A stretch of 64,000 nucleotides of DNA from Cupriavidus phytohabitans (GCF_000426345.1 NZ_AUFE01000024.1:32154-96153); one strand, 5' to 3'. Numbered from the stretch's first letter, positions 30,021 through 39,216 are shown. A program made the numbers and translations. Notes: a model not told the origin generated them from the letters alone.

Positions 30021-30701
30021 GTGAAGATTGCCTCGCTGCAGACCGATCCGACCCTTGCCATCCGCATCGAACAGACCCTGCGCCTGGACGGCCACCAGTG
30101 CCGCCGCTACCTGAGCGGCCGCACGCTGCTGGGCGCGCTGCACGCCGAGACGTTCGACCTGCTGATCCTCGATTGCGAAACGCCGGGAATCCCGGCACTG
30201 GATGTGCTGGCGTGGGTGCGGCGCTCGCTCGGCCATGACCTGCCGGTGATGCTGACCGGCGGCTCGAACGAAGAGGGCTTTGTCGCGGCCTGCTTTGCGC
30301 AGGGCGCCGACAGCTACCTGCCCGCGCCGCTGCGGCTGGGCGAGCTGGGCGCGCGCGCGCAGGCGCTGCTGCGGCGCGTGCGGCCGGCCACGCAGGCCTG
30401 CGACGTAGCGCATGGCGCGTTCCGTTTCGCCCCCTCGGAGCGGCGTGCCTGGGTGCATGGCAGGCCGGTGCCGCTGGCGCCCAAGGAGTTCGACCTGGCC
30501 GTGCTGCTGTTCCGGAATCTCGGCAGCGTGGTGCCGCGCCAGACCATGGTCGACCAGGTGTGGCGCCACCACGTCGAGCCGACCTCGCGCACGGTGGACA
30601 GCCACCTGTCGCGCGTGCGCACCAAGCTGTCGCTGTGGCCGCACAACGGCGTGCGGCTGTCGTCGGTCTATGGGCTGGGAAGCCGGCTCGATACCGCCTG
30701 A
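30021..30701 (+). CDS. OmpR-type regulator with degenerate receiver
   Basis: This 226-residue paralogue of the neighbouring regulator has a matching winged helix (LAPKEFDLAVLLFRNLGSVV, SRTVDSHLSRVRTKLSL). The receiver keeps the candidate phospho-Asp51 (LLILDCETPG) and Thr79. It has lost the N-terminal acidic pair (ASLQTDP) and the conserved Lys, which is Ala102 in YLPAPLRLGEL. It is therefore unlikely to be phosphorylated in the normal way. The GTG start at 30021 is set by AGGAG 7 nt upstream and by alignment with the paralogue. The 286-bp divergent gap shows only a small hairpin (GAAAG/CTTTC near 29832-29854). Confidence 0.82.
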   Translation: MKIASLQTDPTLAIRIEQTLRLDGHQCRRYLSGRTLLGALHAETFDLLILDCETPGIPALDVLAWVRRSLGHDLPVMLTGGSNEEGFVAACFAQGADSYLPAPLRLGELGARAQALLRRVRPATQACDVAHGAFRFAPSERRAWVHGRPVPLAPKEFDLAVLLFRNLGSVVPRQTMVDQVWRHHVEPTSRTVDSHLSRVRTKLSLWPHNGVRLSSVYGLGSRLDTA

Positions 30702-30716
30702 GCCGGCGGTCGCCGG

Positions 30717-31706
30717 TCAATCGGCCTTGATGCCGGCTTCCTTGACGATGCGCGCGTTCTCCGCGTACTCCTCGCGGATCGCCTTGGCGAATTGCGCCGC
30801 CGTGCCGCCGGTAGGCACTTCGCCGCCCTTGAGCAGGCGCTCGTGGACTTCCGGTTCGGCCAGTGCCTTGTTCAACTCGGCATTCAGGCGATCGATGATC
30901 GCCGCGGGGGTCTTGCCCGGCGCGAAGACGCCGAAGGTCGAAGTCAGGTTGGCCTTGGGATAGCCAAGCTCGGCGAGCGTGGGCACCTGCGCCAGGCTAT
31001 CCAGCCGCCTGGGAGCGCCGACCGCCAGCGCGCGCAGGCGGCCGGCCTGCATATGCTGGGTCAGTGCCGGGCTGGCGTTGGTGCTCATCACCTCGAACTG
31101 GCCACCCAGCGCATCGTTCATCTGCTGGCCGGCGCCCTTGTACGGGATCAGCGTGATGTCGGCCTTCGACTTCTGCCTGACCTGTTCCAGCACCACATGG
31201 CCGACCGTGCCCAGGCCCGAGGTCGCCCAGCGCACCGAACCCGGCCTGGCGCGGGCCTGGCCGACCATGTCGGCGAAGCCCTTGCCGCTGAAACCGTTGG
31301 TGGCGACCACCAGCACCGGCGAGTACATCACGCTCATCACCGGCGCCACGTCCTTCTGCGGGTCGTAGTTGACGTGGCCGACATGCGGGTTCAGCGTCAG
31401 CGGGCTGGTCGAGGCGAAGCCGAGCGTATAGCCGTCCGGCGCTGACTTGGCGACGGCGTCGATGCCGATACTGCCGCCGGCGCCGGCCTTGTTCTCGACC
31501 ACCACGGAGGTGCCCATCTGCGCCGACAGGCGCTCGCCGAGCGCGCGCGCCACGGTGTCGCTGATGCCGCCAGTCGGATAGGCGACGATCAGGCGGATCG
31601 GGCGGCTGGGGTAGTTGTCTGCGGCGGCGGCGGGCAGTGCGGCGGCGGCGAGCAGGCCGGCGGCAACGGTGGCTGCCAGCAGGGTCGGGCGGAACAGGAA
31701 GGCCAT
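30717..31706 (-). CDS. Bug-family solute-binding protein (TctC-like)
   Basis: This 329-residue periplasmic tripartite tricarboxylate-type binding protein, of a family hugely expanded in Cupriavidus and Bordetella, has a signal peptide of about 29 residues ending ALPAAAA. The mature start DNYPSRPIRLIVAYPTGGIS, VVVENKAGAGGSIG and the C-terminal LKGGEVPTGGTAAQFAKAI are diagnostic. No TctA/TctB membrane genes are adjacent, which is usual for orphan Bug proteins, so the ligand cannot be predicted. Confidence 0.93.
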   Translation of the reverse strand: MAFLFRPTLLAATVAAGLLAAAALPAAAADNYPSRPIRLIVAYPTGGISDTVARALGERLSAQMGTSVVVENKAGAGGSIGIDAVAKSAPDGYTLGFASTSPLTLNPHVGHVNYDPQKDVAPVMSVMYSPVLVVATNGFSGKGFADMVGQARARPGSVRWATSGLGTVGHVVLEQVRQKSKADITLIPYKGAGQQMNDALGGQFEVMSTNASPALTQHMQAGRLRALAVGAPRRLDSLAQVPTLAELGYPKANLTSTFGVFAPGKTPAAIIDRLNAELNKALAEPEVHERLLKGGEVPTGGTAAQFAKAIREEYAENARIVKEAGIKAD

Positions 31707-31828
31707 GATGTCGGGAATACCGGGAGAGGGTCTGGGGCGCGCCTTCGCCGGGCAGAGCCGCCGGCCGGCGCGCGACAGCCGCTATCTTAGCCGATCGGTT
31801 GCGCGCTCAACGGTGCTCAGCGAACCAC

Positions 31829-32152
31829 TCAGCGCACCAGCGGGCGCTCCGGCACCCAGGAGACAAAGAGTTCATTGGCGCGGTCATAGAGGCGCCAGAC
31901 CGTGCCGCAGTCGCGGCAGGCAAAGGTCAGCATGCTGAACGGCACGCCCGCGGCGCTCTGGCTGACCAGCGGCGCGGTATTGCGCAGCGCCAGGCAAGCA
32001 GGCGGCTCGCGCCGGCGTGGGTCGGCAGCCAGTTCCAGGCAGCGCTCGCAGGCCGGCGTGGCATTGGCCGGCGTCGGGACAGGCTGGGAGCTGACCGGAG
32101 TAAGCGGAGTAAGCGGAGGCAGCGGGGGCATGGCGGACTTCATGCTCGCCAT
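31829..32152 (-). CDS. Conserved small Cys-rich hypothetical protein
   Basis: This protein has about 107 residues and no recognised family. It carries two CxxC pairs, CERCLEL and CRDCGTVWRLYDRANE, spaced about 45 residues apart, which suggests a small zinc-ribbon-like fold. A Pro/Thr-rich N-terminus precedes them. The start is uncertain: ATGs at 32143, 32152 and 32242 are all in frame and none has a good ribosome-binding site. It is cytoplasmic by appearance and stands alone between the Bug and Fsr genes. The 162 bp on its upstream side shows nothing recognisable. Confidence 0.55.
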   Translation of the reverse strand: MASMKSAMPPLPPLTPLTPVSSQPVPTPANATPACERCLELAADPRRREPPACLALRNTAPLVSQSAAGVPFSMLTFACRDCGTVWRLYDRANELFVSWVPERPLVR

Positions 32153-32314
32153 GATGCCGCAAAACGCCGGCCGGCAGCAGTCCACCGCAGCAGCGGAAGT
32201 GCCCACGCACTCAGCTTGCCGCGCGCTGACCGGGCTCAGCAAGGCCCAGCGCCCCCCGCCGGCGACGGCATGCGCCCCACCCTGCGGCCCCGGCGCACCG
32301 GGAAGCCAACCGCG

Positions 32315-33556
32315 TCAGGCGTGCACGCGCTCGCGCAGGTCCGGCAAGAACACCGTCAGCAGCCCCAGCAGCGGCAGATAGGCACAGTACTCATACACCA
32401 CGCGGATGCCGTGCGTATCCGCCATTCCGCCCAGCACCGCGGCGCCGATGCCGCCCATGCCGAAGGCAAAGCCGAAGAACAGCCCAGACACCATGCCGAC
32501 CTTGCCGGGAATCAGTTCCTGCGCGAACACCAGGATCGCCGAGAACGCCGACGCCAGGATAAAGCCGATGATGAAGGTCAGCACCGTGGTCCAGAGCAGG
32601 CCCACGTGCGGCAGCAGCAGCGTGAACGGCGCCACGCCCAGGATCGATGCCCAGATCACACGCTTGCGCCCGATGCGGTCGCCGATCGGCCCGCCCAGGA
32701 TGGTGCCAGCCGCCACCGCGAACAGGAACAGGAACAGGTGCAGCTGCGCGTTCTGCTGCGCCAGCCCGAAGCGCTCCATCAGGTAGAACGTGTAGTACGA
32801 GGTCAGGCTGGCCATGTAGAAGTACTTGGAGAACACCAGCACCATCAGCACCAGCATCGCCCGCACCACCACGCGCGCCGGCACCGCGCTGGCCGCGGCC
32901 CCCGCGGCCTTGCGCTTGCGCGCGCCCTGCGCCAGCTGGCGCGAATACCAGCCGCCGATGCGCCACAGCACCACGATGCCCACCAGCGCCGCCAGCGAGA
33001 ACCACGCCAGGCTGGCCTGCTGGTGCACGATCAGCGCCGCCAGCAGCGGCCCCATGGCGCTGCCGCCGTTGCCGCCGACCTGGAAGATCGATTGCGCCAG
33101 CCCGTGCCGGCCGCCCGACGCCATGCGCGCCACGCGCGACGACTCGGGATGGAAGATCGACGAGCCCGTGCCGACCAGCGCCGCCGCAACCAGCAGCACG
33201 CCGTAGGTCGGCGCCACTGACAGCAGCAGCAGGCCGCCGAGCGTGAAGGCCATCGCCACCGCCAGCGAATGCGGCTTGGGGTGCTTGTCGGTGTACAGGC
33301 CAACCACCGGCTGCAGCAGCGAGGCGGTGACCTGGTACGTCATGGTCAGCAGCCCGATCTGCGTGAAGCTCAGGTTGAAGCCGCCCTTGAGCATCGGGTA
33401 GATCGCCAGGATCAACGACTGGATCATGTCGTTGAGGAAGTGGGCGAAGCTGATCGCCGACAGCACGCGGAAGCCGGTGCGTTCGGCCTGTGCCGGCGTG
33501 GCGGAGGTACTGGCTGCTGAGGCGCCGGCTGGCGCGGAGTCGATGGTTGTGCTCAT
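32315..33556 (-). CDS. MFS exporter of the fosmidomycin-resistance (Fsr) family
   Basis: This 413-residue carrier has about 12 membrane spans. Signatures include ISFAHFLNDMIQSLILAIYP, YTDKHPKPHS in the loop 2-3 position, GTGSSIFHPESSRVARMASG and GGPIGDRIGRKRVIW. The HFLNDM and FHPE motifs are characteristic of Fsr-type drug exporters. ATG 33556 (MSTTIDSAPAG) is the family-consistent start. It is divergent from an AraC-type regulator 128 bp away that may control it. Confidence 0.85.
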   Translation of the reverse strand: MSTTIDSAPAGASAASTSATPAQAERTGFRVLSAISFAHFLNDMIQSLILAIYPMLKGGFNLSFTQIGLLTMTYQVTASLLQPVVGLYTDKHPKPHSLAVAMAFTLGGLLLLSVAPTYGVLLVAAALVGTGSSIFHPESSRVARMASGGRHGLAQSIFQVGGNGGSAMGPLLAALIVHQQASLAWFSLAALVGIVVLWRIGGWYSRQLAQGARKRKAAGAAASAVPARVVVRAMLVLMVLVFSKYFYMASLTSYYTFYLMERFGLAQQNAQLHLFLFLFAVAAGTILGGPIGDRIGRKRVIWASILGVAPFTLLLPHVGLLWTTVLTFIIGFILASAFSAILVFAQELIPGKVGMVSGLFFGFAFGMGGIGAAVLGGMADTHGIRVVYEYCAYLPLLGLLTVFLPDLRERVHA

Positions 33557-33683
33557 TGGCGGCTCTCGACAAACGGAAAACGCCAGCGGGGGCGCTGGCC
33601 AGTCAGGACTGTGAGCAGGGATGCTAGCTGGCGCGCACGCGCCTGTCCTGCGAGAATGGGTCCGCAACCTTGGAGAAAAGGAC

Positions 33684-34502
33684 ATGCCGCGCGCGCTCCG
33701 TGCTTCCGACGACACTGCCCCGCCGGGCGACACCGACAGTAATCCGCCGCGCTACGTCCGCTACGACCGCAGCCCGATGCCGGTCGCCGCGATGGCCGCC
33801 GACTACCTGCCCGGCGAAACGACCAGGCCGCACCAGCACCCGCACGCGCAGCTGATCCACGCGGTGCACGGCGTGATGGTGGTGGCCACCGACGAAGGCC
33901 AGTGGATCGTGCCGCCCACGCGCGGCATGTGGATGCCGGGCGGCACCATGCACTGGATCCGCATGGTCGGCCACGTGCAGATGCGCACCGCTTATATCCG
34001 CCCGGATGCCGCGCCGGGCCTGCCGCAGCGCTGCACCGTGCTCGGCATCTCGCCGCTGCTGCGCGAGCTGATCCTGGCCGCGATCGACATCCCCCTGCCC
34101 TATGAACCGGATACACGCGATGCGCGCCTGATGCGCCTGCTGCTCGATGAAGTCCTGCTGGTGCCATCGCTGCCGCTGCACCTGCCGCGCCCGGCGGACG
34201 CGGGCCTGCGGCAGATCTGCGATGCGATCGTGGATACGCCCGACACCGCGCTGACACTGGCGGACTGGGGTGCAAAGCTGGGTGTGGATCCCAAGACCAT
34301 CCAGCGCCGCTTTGCGCGCGAAACCGGCATGACCTTCGGGCAATGGCGCCAGCAGGCGCGGCTGCTGGCGGCGCTGGAAAAGCTCGCGGCCGGCAGCAAG
34401 GTGGTCGACGTGGCGCTGGATCTGGGCTACGACAGCCCCAGCGCGTTCGCGACAATGTTCAGGCGGCAGTTCGGCGTGCCGCCGAGCGCATTCTTCCGGT
34501 AG
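33684..34502 (+). CDS. AraC-family transcriptional regulator with cupin sensor
   Basis: This 272-residue regulator has an N-terminal AraC-type cupin at about 25-110 (ETTRPHQHPHAQLIHAVHGV, GMWMPGGTMHWIRM) and a C-terminal double helix-turn-helix at about 170-270 (LTLADWGAKLGVDPKTIQRR, VALDLGYDSPSAFATMFRRQ). GGAGAAAAGG stands before ATG 33684. The position, divergent from the Fsr exporter, makes it that gene's likely regulator, as in many AraC/exporter pairs. Confidence 0.88.
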   Translation: MPRALRASDDTAPPGDTDSNPPRYVRYDRSPMPVAAMAADYLPGETTRPHQHPHAQLIHAVHGVMVVATDEGQWIVPPTRGMWMPGGTMHWIRMVGHVQMRTAYIRPDAAPGLPQRCTVLGISPLLRELILAAIDIPLPYEPDTRDARLMRLLLDEVLLVPSLPLHLPRPADAGLRQICDAIVDTPDTALTLADWGAKLGVDPKTIQRRFARETGMTFGQWRQQARLLAALEKLAAGSKVVDVALDLGYDSPSAFATMFRRQFGVPPSAFFR

Positions 34503-34519
34503 GCGTTTGCTTTCTCCGC

Positions 34520-35743
34520 TCAACGCCCCAGATAACGCTCCACCAGCCGCGTCCAGTACGCCGCCCCCACCGTCAGGTTCTCGTCGTTGAAGTCATACCC
34601 CGCGTTGTGCAACAGCGGCTGGTTGGCCCCGTTGCCCAGCCGCACGAAGCAGCCCGGACGCTGCTGCAGGTAATACGCAAAGTCCTCGCTGCCGGTGATG
34701 CGCGCGGCCTGCGATACCACCTTGTCGGCGCCGACCAGTTCCTGCGCCACCTGGCGCGCGAACTCGGTCTCGCGCTCGCTGTTCACCAGCACCGGATAGC
34801 CGCGCACGTAGTCGACCTCCGCCACCGCGCCATAGCCCTCGGCCTGCGAGATCGCCAGCTGGCGGATGCGGTTTTCCAGCGACGCGCGCACATCGGGGCT
34901 GAAAGAACGCACGCTGATCTCCATGCGCGCGCTGTCCGGGATCACATTGGGTGCGTGCCCGGCGTGCAGCGTGCCGATGCTCACCACCGCGGCCTCGTTC
35001 GGGTCCACGAAGCGCGACACTACCGATTGCAGCGCCATCACCAGGCTGCCGGCCACCAGGATCGGATCGACCGACTGGTGCGGACGCGCTGCGTGGCCGC
35101 CCTTGCCGCGGATGGTGATGGTGACGGTGTCGCACGCCGCCATGAACGGGCCCGAGCGGAACAGGAAGTTGCCCTGCTCCACGCCCGGATGGTTGTGCAG
35201 GCCGAAGATCGCGTCGCACGGGAAGCGTTCGAACAGCCCGTCGGCCAGCATGCGCTCGGCGCCACCGCCCGCGCCGATTTCCTCGGCCGGCTGGAAGATC
35301 AGGTGGACAGTGCCGTCGAAGTTGCGCGTACGCGCCAGCTGCCGTGCCGCGCCGAGCAGGATCGCGGTGTGGCCGTCGTGGCCGCAGGCATGCATGCGGC
35401 CTGCATTGGCGCTCGCGTAAGGCAGCCCCGTGCGCTCGTGGATCGGCAGCGCGTCCATGTCGGCGCGAATACCGATGCTGCGCCTGCCCTCGCCACATTT
35501 CAGCGTCCCGACCACGCCGGTCCCGCCCACGCCACGCGTGACCGCGAAGCCCCACGCATCCAGCAGGCTGGCGACCAGCCCGGAGGTGCGGACCTCGTCA
35601 AAAGCAAGTTCGGGATTCTGGTGGATGTTGCGCCGGATCGCCTCGAGCTCGGCGCGGCTCTCCAGGGTGTCGGCCAGCCCGCAGTAGCGGCGCTTGAGTG
35701 TGGTACCGAGGTAGGACTCGATCTCGGGGGCGTGCTCTGACAT
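34520..35743 (-). CDS. M20-family amidohydrolase (hippurate hydrolase-like)
   Basis: This 407-residue zinc-dependent aminoacylase/hippuricase-type enzyme hydrolyses N-acyl amino acids or similar amides. Metal-site motifs are HACGHDGHTAILLGAAR and the catalytic-Glu stretch LIFQPAEEIGAGG. Further family features are NPELAFDE, RADMDALPIHERTGLPYAS and ITGSEDFAYYLQQRPG. ATG 35743 begins a normal-length protein, and the 63 in-frame residues upstream lie in an AT-richer promoter-like region. It is convergent with the AraC gene. Confidence 0.9.
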   Translation of the reverse strand: MSEHAPEIESYLGTTLKRRYCGLADTLESRAELEAIRRNIHQNPELAFDEVRTSGLVASLLDAWGFAVTRGVGGTGVVGTLKCGEGRRSIGIRADMDALPIHERTGLPYASANAGRMHACGHDGHTAILLGAARQLARTRNFDGTVHLIFQPAEEIGAGGGAERMLADGLFERFPCDAIFGLHNHPGVEQGNFLFRSGPFMAACDTVTITIRGKGGHAARPHQSVDPILVAGSLVMALQSVVSRFVDPNEAAVVSIGTLHAGHAPNVIPDSARMEISVRSFSPDVRASLENRIRQLAISQAEGYGAVAEVDYVRGYPVLVNSERETEFARQVAQELVGADKVVSQAARITGSEDFAYYLQQRPGCFVRLGNGANQPLLHNAGYDFNDENLTVGAAYWTRLVERYLGR

Positions 35744-35912
35744 GACGTTTGCTCTCTGGCGAAACCTGTATAACCAGTATTTCACGCAGAAAACGCAAGC
35801 GAAATGCCAAGTGTGCGATTTCCTGTAAATCGATGCGATCCGGGCGTTTTCGACACCGGAACCGTTGCGCGCACGGCACGCTTTGTATGGAAACCCAACG
35901 CTTTGTGTGAAA

Positions 35913-35940
35913 GCGTTTCGACGGGGAACCATCGAAACGC
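35913..35940 (-). terminator. 9-bp hairpin in the gap between FAH and M20 genes
   Basis: GCGTTTCGA (35913-35921) pairs with TCGAAACGC (35932-35940). Plus-strand sequence continues GCGCTTTTTACC, while minus-strand sequence continues TTTC. By position it could end the GntR-FAH transcript (minus). By T-run it looks better on the plus strand, where no gene ends. The rest of the 292-bp gap shows only an AT-richer stretch near 35750-35790 that is likely the M20 promoter. Confidence 0.45.
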
Positions 35941-36035
35941 GCGCTTTTTACCTGCGTTGCAGCATCGCGCAACGCGCGGCGGCATCACCTTGCCGGGTGA
36001 CGCCGCGCCCTGCCCGGCTTGCGCCGGGACTGCGA

Positions 36036-36896
36036 TCAGCGCTCGCCGTAGGCGACCACGCGCTGGCTCTGCACACCGAGCCCTTCCACGCCCAGGCGCA
36101 TCGTGTCGCCCGCCTTCAGGAAGCGCGGCGGCTTGAAGCCCATGCCTACGCCCGGCGGCGTGCCGGTCGCGATCAGGTCGCCTGGCAGCAGTGTCATGAA
36201 GCGGCTGACATAGCTGACCACCGTCGCCACGTCGAAGACCATGGTCGCGGTGCTGCCCCGCTGCACGCGCTCGCCGTTGACCTCCAGCCACAGGCCCAGC
36301 GCCTGCGGGTCAGCCACTTCATCGCGCGTCACCAGCCACGGGCCGGCCGGGCAGAAGGTGTCGCAGCCCTTGCCCTTGTCCCAGGTGCCGCCGCGCTCGA
36401 TCTGGAACTCGCGCTCGGACACGTCATTGACCACGCAGTAGCCGGCCACGTGGTTCAGCGCCTCCTCGCGCGAGACATTGCGCGCGACGGTGCCGATGAC
36501 CACGCCGAGCTCGACCTCCCAGTCGGACTTCTCCGAGCCCAACGGCAGCATCACGTCGTCGTTCGGGCCGTTCAGCGAGCTGTTGGCCTTCAGGAACACG
36601 ATCGGCTCGGCCGGCAACGGCATGCCGGCCTCGGCGGCGTGATCGGCATAGTTCAGGCCAATCGCCACAATCTTGCCGATGCCTGTCCATGGCACGCCGA
36701 AGCGCATAGCATCGGGCTCGCCTTCGACCACAGGAAGGGATGCCACATCCACTTGCGCCAGCCGCGCCAGCGCCGCGGGCGCCAGCTCGCCCGGGCCGAT
36801 CTCGCCCACCACGCCGCTCAGGTCGCGCACGCGGCCCTCCGCATCGATCACGCCCGGGCGCTCGGCGCCGGGATTGCCTACTCGAACCAGTTTCAT
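36036..36896 (-). CDS. Fumarylacetoacetate hydrolase-family protein
   Basis: This 286-residue FAH-fold enzyme is of the ureidoglycolate-lyase/acylpyruvase branch. The metal-binding Glu-x-Glu...Asp set is visible in SDWEVELGVVIG and YCVVNDVSEREFQ. IVAIGLNYADHAAE, FLKANSSLNGPNDDV and DLIATGTPPGVGMGFKPP are family-typical. These enzymes cleave C-C or C-N bonds in 2,4-dioxo acids and related compounds. The exact substrate here is not predictable. It lies 25 bp downstream of the GntR gene in one operon. Confidence 0.88.
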   Translation of the reverse strand: MKLVRVGNPGAERPGVIDAEGRVRDLSGVVGEIGPGELAPAALARLAQVDVASLPVVEGEPDAMRFGVPWTGIGKIVAIGLNYADHAAEAGMPLPAEPIVFLKANSSLNGPNDDVMLPLGSEKSDWEVELGVVIGTVARNVSREEALNHVAGYCVVNDVSEREFQIERGGTWDKGKGCDTFCPAGPWLVTRDEVADPQALGLWLEVNGERVQRGSTATMVFDVATVVSYVSRFMTLLPGDLIATGTPPGVGMGFKPPRFLKAGDTMRLGVEGLGVQSQRVVAYGER

Positions 36897-36921
36897 TGTC
36901 GTTGTCTTCCTTGGGGATTGT

Positions 36922-37650
36922 TCAGGCGGACTGCTTCAGGCCGGCGTCGCGCGCGCCGGCTTCGGCCAGCGAAGCCGCCACCACCGCGAGTACCTCGGTC
37001 GCGGTGTTTTCGGAATGCCGGCGCAGCACCTGCGCCAGGCGCGGCCTGCCGGGCTCGCGCAGCGCGGCCATGATTTCTTCATGTTCCTCATGCGACTCCT
37101 GCCAGCGCAGGGTGTCGGCATTGGCGGCGCCGCGCGCGCGGTGGACCTTGCTCATCAGCGTGGCGTAGACGCCGGCCAGCACCGGGTTGGCGGCGCCGTC
37201 GATGATCAGCTGGTGGATTTCCTGGTTGATGCGGAAATAGTCGGTGCGCCGCCCCGCGGCATGTGCGTCGATCATGGCCTGGTGGCGCCGCTCCAGCTTC
37301 GCCATGGCGGCGTCGCCCAGCCGCCGCGCCGCCAGTTCGCCGGCCAGTGCCTCGAGCCCGTGCAGGGTCTCGAAGGTAGCGCGCAACTCCTCCAGGTCGA
37401 GCGGCGCCACGCGGTAGCCGATGTATTGCCGGTGCAGCACCAGTCCCTCGGAGACCAGCACCTTGAGCGCCTCGCGCAGCGGCGTCTTGGAGACGTCGAA
37501 GGTTTCGCAGAAGGCGCGTTCGTCGATGCGGGCGCCGGGCGGCAACTCGCCCTCTTCGATCATGGTGCGCAGCCGGGCAGCGATGCCGGCGGACATGCCG
37601 AGGGTGCGCAGGCGCGTAGTTGGGGAAAGCGTTTGTGTCACAGACGTCAC
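36922..37650 (-). CDS. GntR-family (FCD domain) transcriptional regulator
   Basis: The N-terminal winged helix (GIAARLRTMIEEGELPPGAR, CETFDVSKTPLREALKVLVS) is followed by an FCD ligand-binding domain. Its metal-ligand pattern is DYFRINQEIHQLIIDGAANP, RWQESHEEHEEIM and RHSENTATEV. GTG 37650 (242 aa) gives the usual N-terminal lead-in, while ATG 37596 would give 224 aa, and neither has a strong ribosome-binding site. It is probably a repressor of its own FAH operon and of the divergent carrier gene. The palindrome over the -35 of the carrier promoter is the likely site. Confidence 0.85.
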   Translation of the reverse strand: MTSVTQTLSPTTRLRTLGMSAGIAARLRTMIEEGELPPGARIDERAFCETFDVSKTPLREALKVLVSEGLVLHRQYIGYRVAPLDLEELRATFETLHGLEALAGELAARRLGDAAMAKLERRHQAMIDAHAAGRRTDYFRINQEIHQLIIDGAANPVLAGVYATLMSKVHRARGAANADTLRWQESHEEHEEIMAALREPGRPRLAQVLRRHSENTATEVLAVVAASLAEAGARDAGLKQSA

Positions 37651-37735
37651 CAGATTGGGGAAATGCACCACGAGAAGGCTATCACATCCCAAAATTGTGC
37701 ATCCGCAACATCGTAAAATCAATAACTTACGAGCG

Positions 37736-37764
37736 TTGTAATTACAGATTACGTATCTTATACT
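37736..37764 (+). promoter_or_regulatory. Sigma-70 promoter with overlapping palindromic operator
   Basis: TTGTAA (37736-37741), a 17-bp spacer and TATACT (37759-37764) form a near-consensus promoter for the MFS gene at 37829. TGTAATTACA (37737-37746) is a perfect palindrome on top of the -35, and TTGTAATTACAG resembles operators of FCD-type GntR repressors (T-GT-N-AC-A pattern). Binding there would block the promoter. Confidence 0.65.
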
Positions 37765-37828
37765 CCGGCCTGTTGCGCGACACCCATTAAAACCGCCCAC
37801 CCAAGGACCGAGACAAGGAGACGCCGCC

Positions 37829-39127
37829 ATGCAAACGACAAGCCAGGCGACAGTGTTGACGGAGGCCAAGACCTCCGTGCGCTGGAAGATTTTTTTGATG
37901 ATGCTGTTCCTCATCGCGATCAACTACATTGATCGCGCCTCGCTCTCGGTGGCCATGCCGCTGATCGCGAAGGAATTCGACCTCAGTCCCACCATGCAGG
38001 GCCTGATCCTCAGCTCGTTCTTCTGGACCTACGCGCTGATGCAGGTACCGGGCGGCATGCTGGCCGACAAGTACAAGCCGCGCATCGTGATTGCCTGCGC
38101 CACCGTGTTCTGGGGGCTCGCCCAGACCATCGCGGCGTTCACCACCAATGCCATGTCGCTGATGCTGACCCGGCTCGGCCTGGGCGCAGCCGAAGCGCCG
38201 ATCTACCCGGCCGGCGGCAAGCTCAACGCGATCTGGATGACGCAGAACGAACGCGGCCGCGGCGCCACGCTGCTGGACGGCGGCGCACCGCTGGGCGCGG
38301 CGCTCGGCGCCATCATCATCACGTGGCTGATCGCCTCGCTGGGCTCGTGGCGGCTGGCCTTTATCGTGGCCGGCGTGGGCACCGTGCTGGCCGGCTTCAT
38401 GGCCTGGTACTACGTGCGCAATTCCCCGCGCGAGCACCGCGGCGTGAACGAGATGGAAGCGCGCTATATCGAGGAAGCGCAGGCCAACGAGCACCGGGCC
38501 GAACCGGCCAACCTGTCGGGCCGCTCGCTCGACTTCTTCAAGTACCGCTCGGTGTGGTGCATGGCGATCGGCTGGATGTGCTTCAACACCGTGTTCTACG
38601 GCCTGCTGACGTGGATGCCCAACTACCTGAACAAGGTGCACGGCTTCGACATCAAGCAGATGGGCGGCGCCAGCTTCATCATCTTCTTCAGCGGCTTTAT
38701 CGGCGAACTGATCGGCGGCTGGATCGCCGACAAGTGGAAAGAGGCGGGCGGCCGTCCCAACGTGGTGATGCGCACGCTGTTCGGCATTGCCGCGGTCGTT
38801 GCCACGGCGTCGATCTTCTCGGTGGCCTATGTCAGCGACCCGATCATCGTGGTGGTGCTGCTGTCGTCCACGCTGTTCTTCCTGCGCTGGTGCGGCCTGT
38901 TCTGGTGTGTCCCGTCGATGCTCGGCACGCGCAACAAGGTCGGCTTCCTGGGCGGCGTGATGAACCTGGGCGGCAATATCGGCGGCATCACCGTGCCCAT
39001 CATCGTCGGCATGATCGTGCAGTTCACCGGCTCGTACTTCCTGGCGCTGATGTTCTTCGCCGCCGCTGGCGTGGGACTGCTGCTGGCCTCGACCGCCATC
39101 GACTACGAGACCAAGATTCCGGTCTGA
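37829..39127 (+). CDS. MFS transporter, anion:cation symporter (ACS) family
   Basis: This 432-residue carrier has 12 predicted spans. ACS/phthalate-glucarate carrier motifs include FLIAINYIDRASLSVAMPLI in TM1, GGMLADKYKPRIVI in loop 2-3, RLGLGAAEAPIYPAGGKLNA (TM4-5) and NLGGNIGGITVPIIVGMIV. The family imports organic anions such as hexuronates, galactonate and aromatic acids with protons. AAGGAG precedes ATG. It is divergent from GntR-FAH and followed by an Asp/Glu-racemase-fold enzyme, so it probably imports the substrate of that pathway. Confidence 0.92.
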   Translation: MQTTSQATVLTEAKTSVRWKIFLMMLFLIAINYIDRASLSVAMPLIAKEFDLSPTMQGLILSSFFWTYALMQVPGGMLADKYKPRIVIACATVFWGLAQTIAAFTTNAMSLMLTRLGLGAAEAPIYPAGGKLNAIWMTQNERGRGATLLDGGAPLGAALGAIIITWLIASLGSWRLAFIVAGVGTVLAGFMAWYYVRNSPREHRGVNEMEARYIEEAQANEHRAEPANLSGRSLDFFKYRSVWCMAIGWMCFNTVFYGLLTWMPNYLNKVHGFDIKQMGGASFIIFFSGFIGELIGGWIADKWKEAGGRPNVVMRTLFGIAAVVATASIFSVAYVSDPIIVVVLLSSTLFFLRWCGLFWCVPSMLGTRNKVGFLGGVMNLGGNIGGITVPIIVGMIVQFTGSYFLALMFFAAAGVGLLLASTAIDYETKIPV

Positions 39128-39216
39128 TTCTCGCGGATCGCCGCGATCACCTGAATTCCAAGACGAACAGGGGGCCGGCAACGTCCCGGCCCCGCATCCA
39201 CTCCTGAGACCACAAC

